Positions 28,401-37,154 of a stretch of DNA of 64,000 bases are shown piece after piece. The translations under genes were made by a program, and so were the position numbers. The notes under the pieces are model-generated. The model did not search any database. It saw only the letters and a list, made by a program, of their open reading frames with translations, and had not been told where the DNA came from. Numbering within the stretch: position 1 is the stretch's first letter; every line of letters starts with the position of its first letter. This DNA is from Parapristionchus giblindavisi. Lineage: Eukaryota; Nematoda; Chromadorea; Rhabditida; Diplogasteridae. The stretch is from NCBI GenBank assembly GCA_943737045.1, contig CALSFV010000222.1:1054001-1118000 (forward strand), in the 5' to 3' direction.

Positions 28401-31400
28401 AAGTGGTCGTGCGTGTGCCCTGGTCCGAAGTACTCTCCAAGCATGTTAGTTATTTTAACTCTCCGCTCTGGCAGCGCTCTCTCGTAGACAAGCAAAGCGA
28501 GAGCGTGTTGCCAGAGGGTGTGATTTATTTATAATAATTATATCTATGCATTTACACGGTAAAATAAGTGCAAAACATGTCACTATTAGGGTGATTACAC
28601 CATGTGAGCCGTTATTCTGGAGGACCGGAACTTGTTTGGTCATTTCGGGTTTTCTCGGTTTCAACAGTGATTGATTGATTACTGTATTGTGATTTGTAGG
28701 TACCCGAGGAGCTTCGACCATCGTATCTCGCCACACTCTTTCTTGTTCTCGTGAGGCTGTGCGCCAAGCCGGGACACATAGCCAAGGTATTTATTGATTT
28801 ATTGATTTACTGATATTATTTTGAACATCGTCGGCCATGCTGTGGAGTATATATTGCTATAGTATAGAGTGATTCTAGCGAGTGATGGTCTGTGCATTTC
28901 CCAGACGCGTTTGGGTATCCTAAACAGTGTGATATTATCCAGAAAAACCGTCAATTTATCCAATTTTGCGTCGTGTGGAGCAAATTTTTATGGGTCGGTC
29001 TATCCCACGGGATATCCCGAGGATCATCACTGATTGTAGTAGCCATTTATTGATTTTCATTTTTATCGCATTGCATGCAGAGTCATACATTTTCATGCCC
29101 TCACAGTGTAACCCACTATATACGGCTCATTTTCAGGGTCGACCCCCCCCCCCTATAAAGCTCTTTTTTTGTGAAAGATTACAATTTAAGCGAAAAAATA
29201 ACGATTTTTCTAAATCGACCCACTGTGTAAAAATAATACGGTGAGGGCACCGAAAATGTATGTACAGAGTCAGTGGCTACGATCTGAAGTATTGATTGAT
29301 TCGTGTGAATTATTGATTGATTCAGGTGCGCGCGTCGATGCTGGAGGTGCTGAAGACGCTGGCAGCTCGAATCGATTGGCCTACCGTAACCGTCGAGGAC
29401 GCAGACAGAATTGCTACTGCGGTAAGTGTTGTGGAATGTGATTTGCCTCTCGATACGGGGACTTAAAGTAACACCCCAAGCTAATTTGAAACTCTCCACT
29501 CTGGCCACACTCTCTCGGTTTTTTTTAAAGAGGCTTGGGGTGTGCATTTAATTAATTAAATTAAAATTAAATTAATTATCTTATTTTTAGAATTGAATTC
29601 TTGCAGGTGTCAGTGGTTCTTCCATTCGATACCGCGACCAATGCAACCGATACGATTGGAATGCTAAAAGTGTGAGTGGTTAAAAGAACACCACGAAGAA
29701 ATTTCAAACTCTCCGCTCTGGCAACAGTCTGTCGTAAGCAGAGAAAGTGAGAGAGCAGTGTCAGGGCGGCGGGATTCATATTAGCTCGTGATGTTCTTTT
29801 TAGACAATTTCGTTATTCCATCATGATTTTCAGTCAGTAGATAGACCAAGTTAGATTCATGTTTCGCATTAATCATTAGTTTAGAGATGTAACATGATTC
29901 ACGCTATACCTCGTTTTTATTGTTGTATACCATCTCAACGTAAAATAATGATGTGATATTGTTTATTAGTTGTATAGTATTAAATATTGATTGATTGACT
30001 ATTGATTGATTTGAAGTATGTGGCGTAAGCAGTGCTCCTTCTCGTCGTCCGCACAACAGACAAGCACCGATGGCTTGACCATTCTCAAGCAGTGCTATTT
30101 CATCAGAGCCGAGCTCAATTTGTGCATCCGTACAGGTATGAACAGATGCCGCGCCCCCTCTGACTACCGTAAGACTCGTCGTCGTTGCAGGAACCGCTCA
30201 AACGGCCCTGCCTGCGTACAATGCGCTCCTGTCGGACGTGTCCACGGTGGCTGCGCATCAGGGTGAGTGGCATTATCGATTATTCTCACGAATTATTGAT
30301 TGATTTTCCAGATAATCTGCGAGCGTTTAGTACTGTAGCGAGGGAGTTGACGTGTGTTTGGACGAAGATTGCGGATGTCAAACTCGGAGGTAAACGCATA
30401 TTTCGTTGTGTGTGTTTGCTGTGATGGGTTGGGTGACAAAACCGAGTGGGTTCTAGTCTCGAGCGGCAATGCCGCCCACGTATGATGTGCATGCACAACT
30501 ATATTTGTAGCTTTTACTTTTCATTAGCTTTTTTACAGTTAGAAGTGTGATATGCGCTCAATTTAGTGTTTTCTAAGAGTATACCTTGGAATAGCAGCGA
30601 CATGAATCGATAGACAGTAATATAAATTAAACGAAACGTGCAATCAACAAGCCCAAAATGTGTCGTCAAGTTCATCTTTGATCTAACTACATAGCCCGTA
30701 ACCATGAACGTTGGCAAACCCTTTTCCGACAAGCGTGACGTCACAAGCGTAGGCGGAGGATTTTTGCCAAATTAGTCCGCCTACGGTTGTGACGTCACGT
30801 TTGTTGGCAAACGGTTTACCAACGTTCATGGATAGCATCTATGAATATCTATCATATTAAAATTAATATAAGAGACGAATCGCGAGAAAATCGACCGTTT
30901 CGGAGGGTCCCCGGACATAGAAATTTCGACCCCCTGAAAAATTCAGATTAAGTACTTTGAACGATGCTCTATCGAACTGCGCTTTCCGAATTTGCATATC
31001 TGTTCTCATTTTCGAGTAGTGGTAGGTCAAAGTTGGCAGGTACGGTATTTTTGGCTCGAATGTGCGTCAGAAAAATGATCATAACTCCTTTCAAAATAAT
31101 GATAGACACTTTTCCAAAAAAAGCATCGAAAGAGGAGATCTTGCGCAACATTTCCCAGTTGGTGACGTCATTTTTCGACCATGCTCCGGTGCTGGGCTGT
31201 CGGTTTTATGAAAAAGTGACTTAACTTTCCTAATCGGAAAAAGTGCACTTTTCTTCTATGCGCGTTTTGTTGCACCCATATGTGTCTAAAAATGACCCAA
31301 GTTTCAGAGGATTTCCGAATTGGAAAAAAAAGGCGTTGATTTTAGTGACGCGACCTCGGACCTGTCAAAGGAAAGAACGGCTTATTCCTTTATCAAGAAA

Positions 31401-34400
31401 CAGCAAAGGAGCTTAAATGACTCAAAAACATCCGAAAAAGCATTACGAGCTCAAAATACCCATATACGACAGTTATTTGAAACACAAAATCACCGAGTTC
31501 CGAAAAATTTGAAAAAACCCATATTTTGCTTTTCCACGTGGAAAAAACGTCTCAGTAATGTTAATTAATCTTTATAATATTTCTTATAATGTTTTTGAAC
31601 ATTTATGTTTTTGGAAGTGAAGGCCTACCTGCTCTTAGAGCCGAGATATCCGCCATCGAGATTACACGCGCGCGCCCCAGCTCCGCGCGATGTGTTGCCA
31701 TAAAATGAACGTTTTCCAGCTCAGAATGACTCAAAACAACTTGTTTCATCATTCTTATCACGAAAAAATACCTTGGAACAAGTTTTCTGTGTCTGTAAAA
31801 ATCAGCAAAAGATTTGGATCGAACCGGGGTTCGAACCCGCTCGGTGGTAAAGGTAAAGAGCTAAAGAGGTACCGCTCTAAAAACACAGTTGTTTTGAGTC
31901 ATTCTGAGCTGGAAAACGTTCATTTTATGGCAACACATCGCGCGGAGTTGGGGCGCGCGCGTGTAATCTCGATGGCGGATATCTCGGCTCTAAGAGCAGG
32001 TAGGCCTTCACTTCCAAAAACATAAATGTTCAAAAACATTATAAGAAATATTATAAAGATTAATTAACATTACTGAGACGTTTTTTCCACGTGGAAAAGC
32101 AAAATATGGGTTTTTTCAAATTTTTCGGAACTCGGTGATTTTGTGTTTCAAATAACTGTCGTATATGGGTATTTTGAGCTCGTAATGCTTTTTCGGATGT
32201 TTTTGAGTCATTTAAGCTCCTTTGCTGTTTCTTGATAAAGGAATAAGCCGTTCTTTCCTTTGACAGGTCCGAGGTCGCGTCACTAAAATCAACGCCTTTT
32301 TTTTCCAATTCGGAAATCCTCTGAAACTTGGGTCATTTTTAGACACATATGGGTGCAACAAAACGCGCATAGAAGAAAAGTGCACTTTTTCCGATTAGGA
32401 AAGTTAAGTCACTTTTTCATAAAACCGACAGCCCAGCACCGGAGCATGGTCGAAAAATGACGTCACCAACTGGGAAATGTTGCGCAAGATCTCCTCTTTC
32501 GATGCTTTTTTTGGAAAAGTGTCTATCATTATTTTGAACGGAGTTATGATCATTTTTCTGACGCACATTCGAGCCAAAAATACCGTACCTGCCAACTTTG
32601 ACCTACCACTACTCGAAAATGAGAACAGATATGCAAATTCGGAAAGCGCAGTTCGATAGAGCATCGTTCAAAGTACTTAATCTGAATTTTTCAGGGGGTC
32701 GAAATTTCTATGTCCGGGGGGTGGTCGAACCTCTGGCGATTCGTCTCATAAATAAATAAATATGTAACTAAAAATGATTTTCAGAGAGTCTGGTGACTGG
32801 CTGGCAATCGTTCCTTGCCACATCTCCATCATCTCCGCTAGTGCTCACCTGCCTGAACACGATCGTTGGATCGCTCAATGTAAGCGATTGATCTTTGATC
32901 TTTGATCTTTGTTTTGTATCTATTGATCTTTGATCTTTGCTCAGGCCGATCAACACTCGACCGCGCTGCGTGTCATGGAGAGCACGCTGCATTCGTATTT
33001 CAAGCGTGCGTTTGTATTTTTGTTGTACCGCAATCTTTTTATAATTATCGATTGATTTACAGGCCCTACCGCATCATGGTCTGAAGCGGCCCAATGGGCT
33101 TCGTTCCCTGAAGCAACGAGAGATGCGGTAGCGAAGTATCTGTTTTGTATACCAAAGTGAGACATTTACTGGTTAGCTGCGCCAACTATCGTATGTTTTT
33201 TGGAGTTACGAGTAATAAGAAAGGATGTGGAACATGAAATGGACAACTTTGATGATTGAATTGATTCTGACGTGATACCCTAGTCTTCGCTCCTTGCAAC
33301 ATAGTTGATACGGGTTGTTTCTTTGATGATTAATATTCGTTTTGTCAGTTCCGATAACAAACTGGTGCCGCTCTCACTGACGATGCGTTGCTTCATTCTT
33401 CACGGTGGCCAACAGTCCGTACTCTACGAGAAACTACTCTACTACGTCACCAATGTCAAGCCCAAGTGAGTGTTATTTTTAGAGAGAGAATGAATCAGAT
33501 TTTTTTTATAAACTTGAACTTCACTCAATGTTTTATGCATTATGTTTGATTCGATTCATTGCCAAGCGAAACGAGATTGCACGGTTGTTATTAGGTCAAT
33601 CGTATTGCACCAAATCAACTGTTTAACCACTATATGTAAATATGCCACAGCGTTTCGAGTGCGCTTCATGGTATGGCAGAGAAAAAAGTAGAGCGAAAAA
33701 GAGTGGGAGTTCGCAAACGTGAGAGAGCACAGACGGTTAGAGCACACCATGATGTACCATACCGTAATGTTTTTGGCATTTTGCCAAACTTTGCATCTCT
33801 GTGTTGGAGAAACGCTCTGTATGTCTATTAGAAAAAGAGTGTCTGTTCTAGCTTACGACAAAGAGAAATTCATCCATGATCTTTGGTCTTGTAGATACGT
33901 CGAGGATGAGGCTGCCTTCTGCGTCATACTAGGTCTCTGTCTGCAGTGGATGGCGTCACCGTCCATGTCCAGAGATGCCTCGACCACCGCCTACCGTACA
34001 CTCATGGAGTGGCTCAAGGTATGACAGACCACGGTAGATTATTTGTTTAATCTTTGATCTTTCAATCGATTTTTGTCTAATAAATGGATACTGTACTTTA
34101 GCGTGCTGCACACGATGAACGGGGCAGCGGTATCCTGGGCGCGATTGGTCTCGGCAAGAAGAACGCCTTCACGAACAAGTACGTTAGCCAGTTTGGCGCC
34201 AATTTTTGAATTTGAATTTAAACGCCTCGTCATTTTCAGAATGTGCGTGGCGCTGCAGCTGCTCGAGTTGTATCTGACGCAGCAGAGGCAGTCTGGAGAT
34301 AAGTCTCCCGAGCTGAAATTGAGAAGAAATGATGGAGAACCCGTGATGAATAGTCGAGTCGGTGCTTATAAGGAGATGGCTGGAGCTAAGGTGAGCACGG

Positions 34401-34717
34401 ATTATTGATTGATTGATTGATTGATTGATTTGGCAGTAGTATGAGCTCTGGTTGTTCCGGGGGAGCTCGACAGAGCTCCAGAGAGTATGTGGTCGTGTAT
34501 AAATAGTACTTTTGTTTGAGGTGAATCAACAGTTTGGCTCGGCCTTTGCTCAAGCTCTACCCTTCTTCACCAGAGTGGAGACGCATCACATGGGACATGC
34601 GAATATGCTCCTACAGAAGGTTTGATCTTTGATCTTTGATCTTTAGCCAGTCATTGTTCTTTGATCTTTCAGGTAGCTGCAAGTATCTTTGGCAATCCTC
34701 GCTTCCTCGAAACTTGA
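1693..34717 (+). CDS. epg-5: EPG5/EPG-5 autophagy tethering factor, 73 exons, 5' end possibly incomplete
   Basis: EPG5 is a metazoan Rab7 effector. It binds LC3/LGG-1 on autophagosomes and stabilises the STX17-SNAP29-VAMP SNARE complex so that they fuse with late endosomes and lysosomes. I joined 73 GT-AG exons; all phases agree and the product is 2,314 residues after a two-base partial first codon, close to vertebrate EPG5 (about 2,580) and longer than C. elegans EPG-5 (about 1,600). The identification rests on family-like stretches recognised by eye: LETYAELGYKQFCKQIG (exon 15), SLGLWQFLIDLPYD (17), LPVFRWMELVRAC (33), EFINNRPEE (47) and GILGAIGLGKK (70). The N-terminus is Pro/Glu/Ser-rich and the rest is helical, HEAT-like in character, with no membrane segment. 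Exon median is near 90 nt. The stop is TGA at 34715-34717. No homology search was run. Confidence 0.85.
2237..2428. mobile_element. 192-bp MITE with 8-bp target duplication
   Basis: The inverted ends CATAGGTGGGC and GCCCACCTATG are bordered by CGCTTGAA at 2229-2236 and 2429-2436, an exact 8-bp duplication. It lies in epg-5 intron 1 and has no coding content. Confidence 0.7.
3714..3906. mobile_element. MITE, CATAC...GTATG family
   Basis: The ends CATACATT and AATGTATG are inverted, with internal ACCCTCGCAGTGCGAGG and TGACGATTTTCAAGCGAAAA blocks shared by the copies at 15486, 29084 and 60831. Flanks AAAGCATAT and AAGCATATA agree with an imperfect 8-9-bp duplication. Confidence 0.65.
5633..7035. 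mobile_element. 1.4-kb fold-back element in epg-5 intron 9
   Basis: The left end CTATCTGAGA is mirrored by TCTCAGATAG at the right end. The two arms, about 590-600 bp each, are nearly exact reverse complements (for example the GGCGCC-containing blocks near 5790 and 6860). A unique centre of roughly 200 bp spans about 6230-6430. Open frames in the arms are mirror copies and not genes. Confidence 0.8.
7730..11198 (+). CDS. epg-5: epg-5 exons 10-15
   Basis: Exons: 7730-7884, 8721-8828, 8915-8997, 9555-9634, 9965-10078, 11063-11198. They encode helical segments including GVWLLCHVLRVPSPSAEW, EGDLASILEQLPMTDFYSL and LETYAELGYKQFCKQIG. The last of these is among the stretches I find most recognisable as EPG5. 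Exon 10 follows the 1.4 kb fold-back in intron 9 and starts after a TTACAG acceptor. Exon 15 has a short, pyrimidine-poor acceptor (TTGAAG), the weakest splice site in this group, but the frame needs it. Confidence 0.78.
9198..9358. mobile_element. 161-bp MITE, 9-10-bp target duplication
   Basis: The inverted ends CATACGTGGGC and CCCACCCATGTATG are flanked by GTTCTCTTAC on both sides (9188-9197 and 9359-9368). Its ends and duplication length resemble the CATAC...GTATG family. Confidence 0.65.
10921..11006. repeat. (AAT)n/(ATT)n mirror-paired microsatellite
   Basis: About 19 AAT units switch to ATT units, so the tract is self-complementary and can form a hairpin. Simple AAT/ATT runs also occur at 7676-7710, 11581-11648, 12118-12144 and 16373-16411. 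Confidence 0.85.
11234..11356. mobile_element. Hairpin MITE, CTCCGCTCTGG family
   Basis: The ends AAAGGCACACCCCGAG and CTCGGGGTATGCCTTT are inverted around a stem with GCTCTCCGCTCTGGCAACAG and a partly degraded partner. Related hairpins of 70-130 bp occur near 20950, 23603, 25960, 28452, 29466 and 29683, all in epg-5 introns. A shared non-autonomous family is inferred. Confidence 0.65.
11658..14409 (+). CDS. epg-5: epg-5 exons 16-24
   Basis: Exons: 11658-11792, 11934-12017, 12159-12241, 12449-12573, 12731-12772, 12870-12968, 13405-13480, 13831-13979, 14260-14409. Landmarks are RELATHWKVARGILDQSA, SLGLWQFLIDLPYD and HFSQFCWDLLIKLKLPIE. Exon 18 is placed after GATTTAAG at 12158. The earlier AAG at 12144 would bring in an in-frame stop, which decides the acceptor. 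Exon 20 is only 42 nt. Confidence 0.8.
14492..18438 (+). CDS. epg-5: epg-5 exons 25-38
   Basis: Exons: 14492-14562, 14636-14681, 14944-15038, 15210-15330, 15387-15482, 15814-15912, 16276-16364, 16976-17108, 17204-17316, 17650-17721, 17827-17893, 18078-18178, 18255-18312, 18376-18438. They encode, among others, GCTSAAVILMTRALALHY, YQLIAGPSSAPTLIVRM and YQLPIDRLPVFRWMELVR. Exon 32 directly follows a 37-bp minisatellite, and the donor of exon 29 sits inside a transposon target duplication. Several acceptors here are preceded by TTTGATC repeats. Confidence 0.8.
15486..15680. mobile_element. MITE, CATAC...GTATG family, next to an epg-5 splice donor
   Basis: This copy is in the opposite orientation to the one at 3714. 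The TCGTCATC and CCTCGCATTACGAGG blocks match the other copies in reverse. Flanks GATCAGGTA (15477-15485) and GATCAGGAT (15681-15689) look like the target duplication. The left copy contains the last bases of exon 29 and its GTA donor. Confidence 0.65.
16662..16975 (+). repeat. 37-bp tandem repeat ending at an epg-5 splice acceptor
   Basis: A 37-bp unit containing CAGTCATTCTTATAATATGT and CCATGCAATTGT is repeated about eight times, with decayed copies on the left. The last partial unit ends TATTGTCAG, and exon 32 begins right after it at 16976. Confidence 0.85.
17914..18073 (+). repeat. 58-bp tandem repeat filling epg-5 intron 35
   Basis: Units starting GATACTGTAGTTTGAAC recur at 17914, 17972 and 18030, exactly 58 bp apart. 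Each contains CTTGATCTTTGATCT and the first two end with TTGTCCACGAATGTTGG. The last unit runs straight into the GATCCAG acceptor of exon 36 (18078). Confidence 0.85.
18645..20630. mobile_element. 2-kb near-perfect palindromic element, copy 1
   Basis: The arms of about 970 bp (18645-19615 and 19680-20630) are reverse complements with few differences and begin TATGAGAGGAATCGC. It fills most of epg-5 intron 38. Both sides of the centre carry GGGGTTCGAACACGC-like sequence, which resembles a tRNA B box. No transposase is visible; mirrored 60-86-residue open frames in the arms are chance frames. Confidence 0.85.
20647..24396 (+). CDS. epg-5: epg-5 exons 39-47
   Basis: Exons: 20647-20728, 20808-20886, 21204-21278, 21479-21629, 21697-21749, 23173-23262, 23516-23573, 23817-23936, 24274-24396. 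Landmarks are DREYCDLLHKLYGPAVLN and LEHTLGILGR followed by EFINNRPEEQLAVMKLVL. Exon 43 uses an unusual GAG acceptor (TTTGAG), supported only by frame continuity. Exon 39 starts 16 bases after the end of the 2 kb palindrome, so that element ends almost at the splice acceptor. Confidence 0.75.
20950..21070. mobile_element. Hairpin MITE, CTCCGCTCTGG family
   Basis: ACTCTCCGCTCTGGCAATAC is mirrored by TACCAGAGCGGAGAGT across a GAGA-rich loop. It lies in epg-5 intron 40. Confidence 0.6.
21795..23130. repeat. Direct repeats of about 60 bp bracketing a mariner remnant
   Basis: CATGTTTCAAGTCTTTCATG (from 21797) recurs, slightly changed, near 23071, with matching downstream bases (GAATAGT..TTTGATG..ATTCCG). 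The repeats enclose 1.2 kb holding a degraded mariner. The origin of the duplication is unclear. Confidence 0.6.
21989..22999 (+). mobile_element. Degenerate mariner (Tc1/mariner) remnant
   Basis: It begins TTAGGTTGTAACAT and ends ATGTTACAACCTAA, flanked by TA on both sides. Inside, plus-strand traces such as CCTCCTTATTCTCCGGGCC resemble the transposase box that usually reads PPYSPDLAP, and a stretch reading DVETWVVSHF lies near 22797. Stops and frame changes are frequent. At 1,011 bp it is shorter than a full mariner (about 1.3 kb). Confidence 0.6.
23603..23672. mobile_element. Shortened hairpin MITE, CTCCGCTCTGG family
   Basis: CGCTCTGGCAATACTCTCTC and GCGCGGAGAGTTTCAAATTA are paired halves of the family stem, in epg-5 intron 45. 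Confidence 0.5.
25103..30389 (+). CDS. epg-5: epg-5 exons 48-64
   Basis: Exons: 25103-25175, 25454-25587, 25865-25946, 26164-26273, 26555-26671, 26915-26981, 27062-27157, 27342-27416, 27837-27928, 28078-28137, 28346-28444, 28700-28786, 29326-29421, 29607-29671, 30017-30135, 30191-30262, 30312-30389. Exon 51 must end at GCG (26273), not at the nearby TTAG, or exon 52 would hit a stop. Landmarks are FIAFVFHQFPFNFPYGLEL, QWSQFWPSLRALQ and TLFLVLVRLCAKPGHIAK. Many of these introns hold a hairpin repeat of about 100 bp. Confidence 0.78.
25588..25830 (+). repeat. Minisatellite at an epg-5 splice donor
   Basis: Units of about 48-60 bp with TTACGGTA, AATTGTGATTTTGG and GAGAGTACTGTAGTAAGC are repeated four to five times. 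The array begins with the GTACGGTAG donor of exon 49. Confidence 0.8.
25960..26066. mobile_element. Hairpin MITE, CTCCGCTCTGG family
   Basis: ACTCTCCGCTCTAGCAACGC is mirrored by TTGCCAGAGCGGAGAGTTTC, with outer GCTCGGGATGCA like the 11234 copy. It lies in epg-5 intron 50. Confidence 0.65.
28452..28520. mobile_element. Hairpin MITE, CTCCGCTCTGG family
   Basis: AACTCTCCGCTCTGGCAGCG is partly mirrored by AGCGTGTTGCCAGAG. It lies eight bases after the donor of exon 58. Confidence 0.55.
29084..29262. mobile_element. MITE, CATAC...GTATG family
   Basis: It runs from CATACATTTTCATGCCC to GCACCGAAAATGTATG. Flanks ATGCAGAGT and TACAGAGTC are an imperfect 9-bp match. It shares internal ACCCACTATA blocks with the 3714 copy and sits in epg-5 intron 59. 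Confidence 0.65.
29466..29803. mobile_element. Two hairpin MITEs, CTCCGCTCTGG family
   Basis: One copy at about 29466-29550 (ACACCCCAAGCTAATTTG ... GGCTTGGGGTGT) and one at about 29683-29803 (TCTCCGCTCTGGCAACAG ... AGCTCGTGATGTTC) flank exon 61 (29607-29671) in neighbouring introns. Confidence 0.6.
30702..30831. mobile_element. 130-bp hairpin MITE with paired TGACGTCA sites
   Basis: CCATGAACGTTGGCAAAC is mirrored by GGTTTACCAACGTTCATGG. Each arm contains GTGACGTCAC, so two palindromic CRE-like octamers lie about 55 bp apart. A related stretch is at 2010-2100. It is in epg-5 intron 64. Confidence 0.6.
30869..32750. mobile_element. 2-kb near-perfect palindromic element, copy 2
   Basis: Same family as 18645-20630. 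The arms run about 30869-31825 and 31888-32750 and begin TAAGAGACGAATCGC. The centre keeps one GGGGTTCGAACCCGC B-box-like stretch (about 31826-31840) and lacks the second copy seen in copy 1. It fills most of epg-5 intron 64. Confidence 0.85.
32785..34717 (+). CDS. epg-5: epg-5 exons 65-73: conserved C-terminus and stop
   Basis: Exons: 32785-32879, 32945-33005, 33063-33156, 33349-33465, 33895-34018, 34102-34178, 34240-34390, 34533-34619, 34673-34717. The diagnostic stretch is GSGILGAIGLGKKNAFTN, followed by CVALQLLELYLTQQ. The IGLGKK box near the C-terminus is what I most associate with EPG5. The protein ends FGNPRFLET with TGA. Confidence 0.82.
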
Positions 34718-35692
34718 TGTTTGTAATACATGTACACCGTAGTGTGATATACCGTAACCTTGTGCATAACCCTGTACCGTATCCCCTCATATTGTCTATT
34801 CTTTCATTCATCCCTTATCTAGTCACTACTCACTTGTGTACTTGTCTGTTCTTTCTATTCCTGTGTTTCATTTTTGTGTTAAATATAGTTACAGATTATA
34901 ATTATTATCATGTAAAATTGCCCAGAAGAATCGAAAAACCGAATGTGATAATTATTCCCACGAAGTTCCTTTTCCCATCCTTGCTTATCAACTAGTTGCT
35001 GCCACAGGTTTACTCACTGTTACTGCGCCCCCATTGATCTTATAGCTACCATAGTACCGTACCGTAGCTACCGTAATCACTTTGATAACTGCAATTTGAG
35101 AACTTTTCATATAGGCCTTCACTATGATAATGATTGATTCGATTTATTTCAACCGTAATCAAGTCCTCACTACCGTATACACTCCACTTTCCATACATCT
35201 TGCTTAAACTGGTAACCTCCCCCCTATTAACACGACACATTCTCATGTACCGTAATCCTCTGACCTACCGTACTCCAGGTATTTATTCGTTCCGTCCATG
35301 CTCCGTTTGTTCCGTTCTTACGGATATTCATTCTTGCAATCGATTTTTGTTGTACTCGACTAATCAATACTATAGTTTTGAAGATGAATTGCATAAAGTA
35401 TACATAGTATCTTGTGTGTGTAGCATTTGGTATTCATTCCATGAATCGTAATATACTTGTGCTTACCTGAAATGAACACTTAAAATGGACACGATTTTCC
35501 ATTTGCTAAAATTGCTATTTTCTAACATTGTTATTCACACGTGTGAAGAATAAAAAAATAAAAAAAATATCATTTTATGTTTTGCATTTAAACACTATGA
35601 AGATCAACCAATCTGTAGTGACTTGAGATGATCCACTGATCCTTCATTTTTGTTTCTTGTCTCGTTGTATGTAATACCAAGTTAGTTTAGAC
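34718..35692 (+). other. epg-5 3' region and spacer before the THAP array
   Basis: No gene is visible. A block from about 35266 (CCAGGTATTTATTCGTTCCG) to 35500 is shared with the spacers inside the THAP array, so the array's repeat unit begins here. AATAAA at 35549-35554 is a possible polyadenylation signal. CACTTAAAATGGACACG at 35477 is the unoccupied version of the insertion site filled at 58762. Confidence 0.6.
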
Positions 35693-36356
35693 ATGGCCTC
35701 TTCAAACAGACGACGACGGTGCATGGTGTGTATGCAAACGAGTACGCTCACAAGAGCTTTTCCTGGAGGGAGAAAACGATACCATCAGCAAGAATGGGTC
35801 AATAGATTGGGATATGATAAAGAGAAAACACAAGAAACGCTCGAAAAGTTCCAAAAAATGCGAGCGAGGAGCAGCGATGCTAGGTGGTGTAGCGACCACT
35901 TCGATAACTTCTCGGATCATCTCCCAAGAGATGTAAGGCAATCTCACTTTTGCCCTATTCGTGCGGTATACAATGAATAAAATCGATAATTGATCTTCTT
36001 TCAGAATCGTCTAGACCTACCGCATCGGATGTTGAGCGCGGAGCTACGGCCATCAGCACATGGACAGCCATCTTCCATTCCCATTGTGAATCAGGTGATA
36101 ACCGATAAATTCACTATAATAATTTCTCAGTAAAAATCGTCCGTGGCTTACATGCTTGTGACATAGCCTAGAAAACGGTATTACAGTATCTCATATACTG
36201 TAGTTATTTCAGATCAAGTCGGAACAGAAAGATGAGACATTAGAAGAGCATGGGGATTCGATCCCGCAGCGGACATCATCAGTGGACATCAAACTGCAGC
36301 ATGGAAAGATAATTAGTTGGGCTTATATACGCATACATAATGTGATATCAAAATAG
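35693..36356 (+). CDS. THAP-domain gene T1a, short form
   Basis: Exons 35693-35932, 36005-36094 and 36223-36356. The first encodes a THAP-type C2CH zinc finger: RRRCMVC, then FPGG, QEWVNRLGY and CSDHF, with 52 residues between the second and third cysteines. THAP fingers bind DNA sequence-specifically. The ATG is two bases after a TTTAG acceptor. Exon 2 lost five codons, so the VPTR after NRL, which sits where THAP domains carry their conserved AVPT-like box, is missing. Exon 3 starts as the acidic linker (IKSEQKDETLEEHGD) but runs into copied upstream DNA and stops. It is a truncated duplicate of the 5' half of T1c and may not be functional. Confidence 0.6.
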
Positions 36357-36361
36357 TTTAG

Positions 36362-37149
36362 ATAAGGTCCGTTCAAATAGACGACGAAGATGCATGGTGT
36401 GTATGCAGACGAGTGCTCTCACAAGAACGTTTCCTGGGAGGACGTACCTATACCATCAGCGAGAATGGGTCAACCGATTAGGATATGATAAAGAGAAAAC
36501 ACAAGAAACGCTCGAAAAATTCCAAAAAATGCGAGCGAGGACCAGTGATGCTAGGTGGTGTAGCGATCACTTCGATAACTTCTCGGATCATCTCCCAAGA
36601 GATGTAAGACATTCTCACTTTTGCCCTATTAATGCGGTATACAATCACTACAATCCATAATTTATCTTCTCTCAGAATCGATTAGTGCCAACCCGAAGTC
36701 TAGCCCTACCTCATCGGCAATTGAGAGCGGAGCTACGACCATCAGCACTTGGACAGCCATCTTCCACACATATCGTCAATCAGGTGATCTAACCGATAAA
36801 TTCACATGATAATCAGTTATCAGTAAAAAATCGTCCGTGGTTTACATGATTATGACATAGCCTAGAATATGGTATTACAGTATCTTATATACTTTCTCTT
36901 ATTCACTTATTCTTCGTTTCAAATGTTGTCACATCTTTATTGGATGTATGATACATAAATAAATAAATAGTGTAGTTATTTCAGATTCCCCTCTTCGATT
37001 CATCGATCAAGTCGGAACTGAAAGATGAGATATTAGAAGATCATAGGGATTCGATCCCGCAGTGGACATCATCAGAGGACATCAAACTGCAGCATGGAAA
37101 GATAATTGGTTGGGCATATATACACATACATAATGTGATATCAAAGTAG
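36362..37149 (+). CDS. THAP-domain gene T1b, partial duplicate without start codon
   Basis: Exons 36362-36603, 36676-36783 and 36985-37149. The full THAP signature is kept (CMVC, FPG, EWVNRLGY, CSDHF, then NRLVPTRSLALP). The codon where T1a has ATG reads AAG. The next ATG is inside the CxxC motif and would destroy it. Exon 3 again ends in duplicated spacer sequence (HGKIIGWAYIHIHN, stop). Its acceptor lies five bases after the T1a stop. It may be a pseudogene, or an internal exon cluster joined to T1a or T1c. Confidence 0.5.
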
Positions 37150-37154
37150 TTTAG

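Noticed and set aside
35693..35932. BED finger or C2H2 zinc finger instead of THAP
   Set aside because: Spacing is C-x2-C, about 52 residues, C-x2-H, followed by F and a downstream VPT box, which fits THAP and not BED or C2H2.
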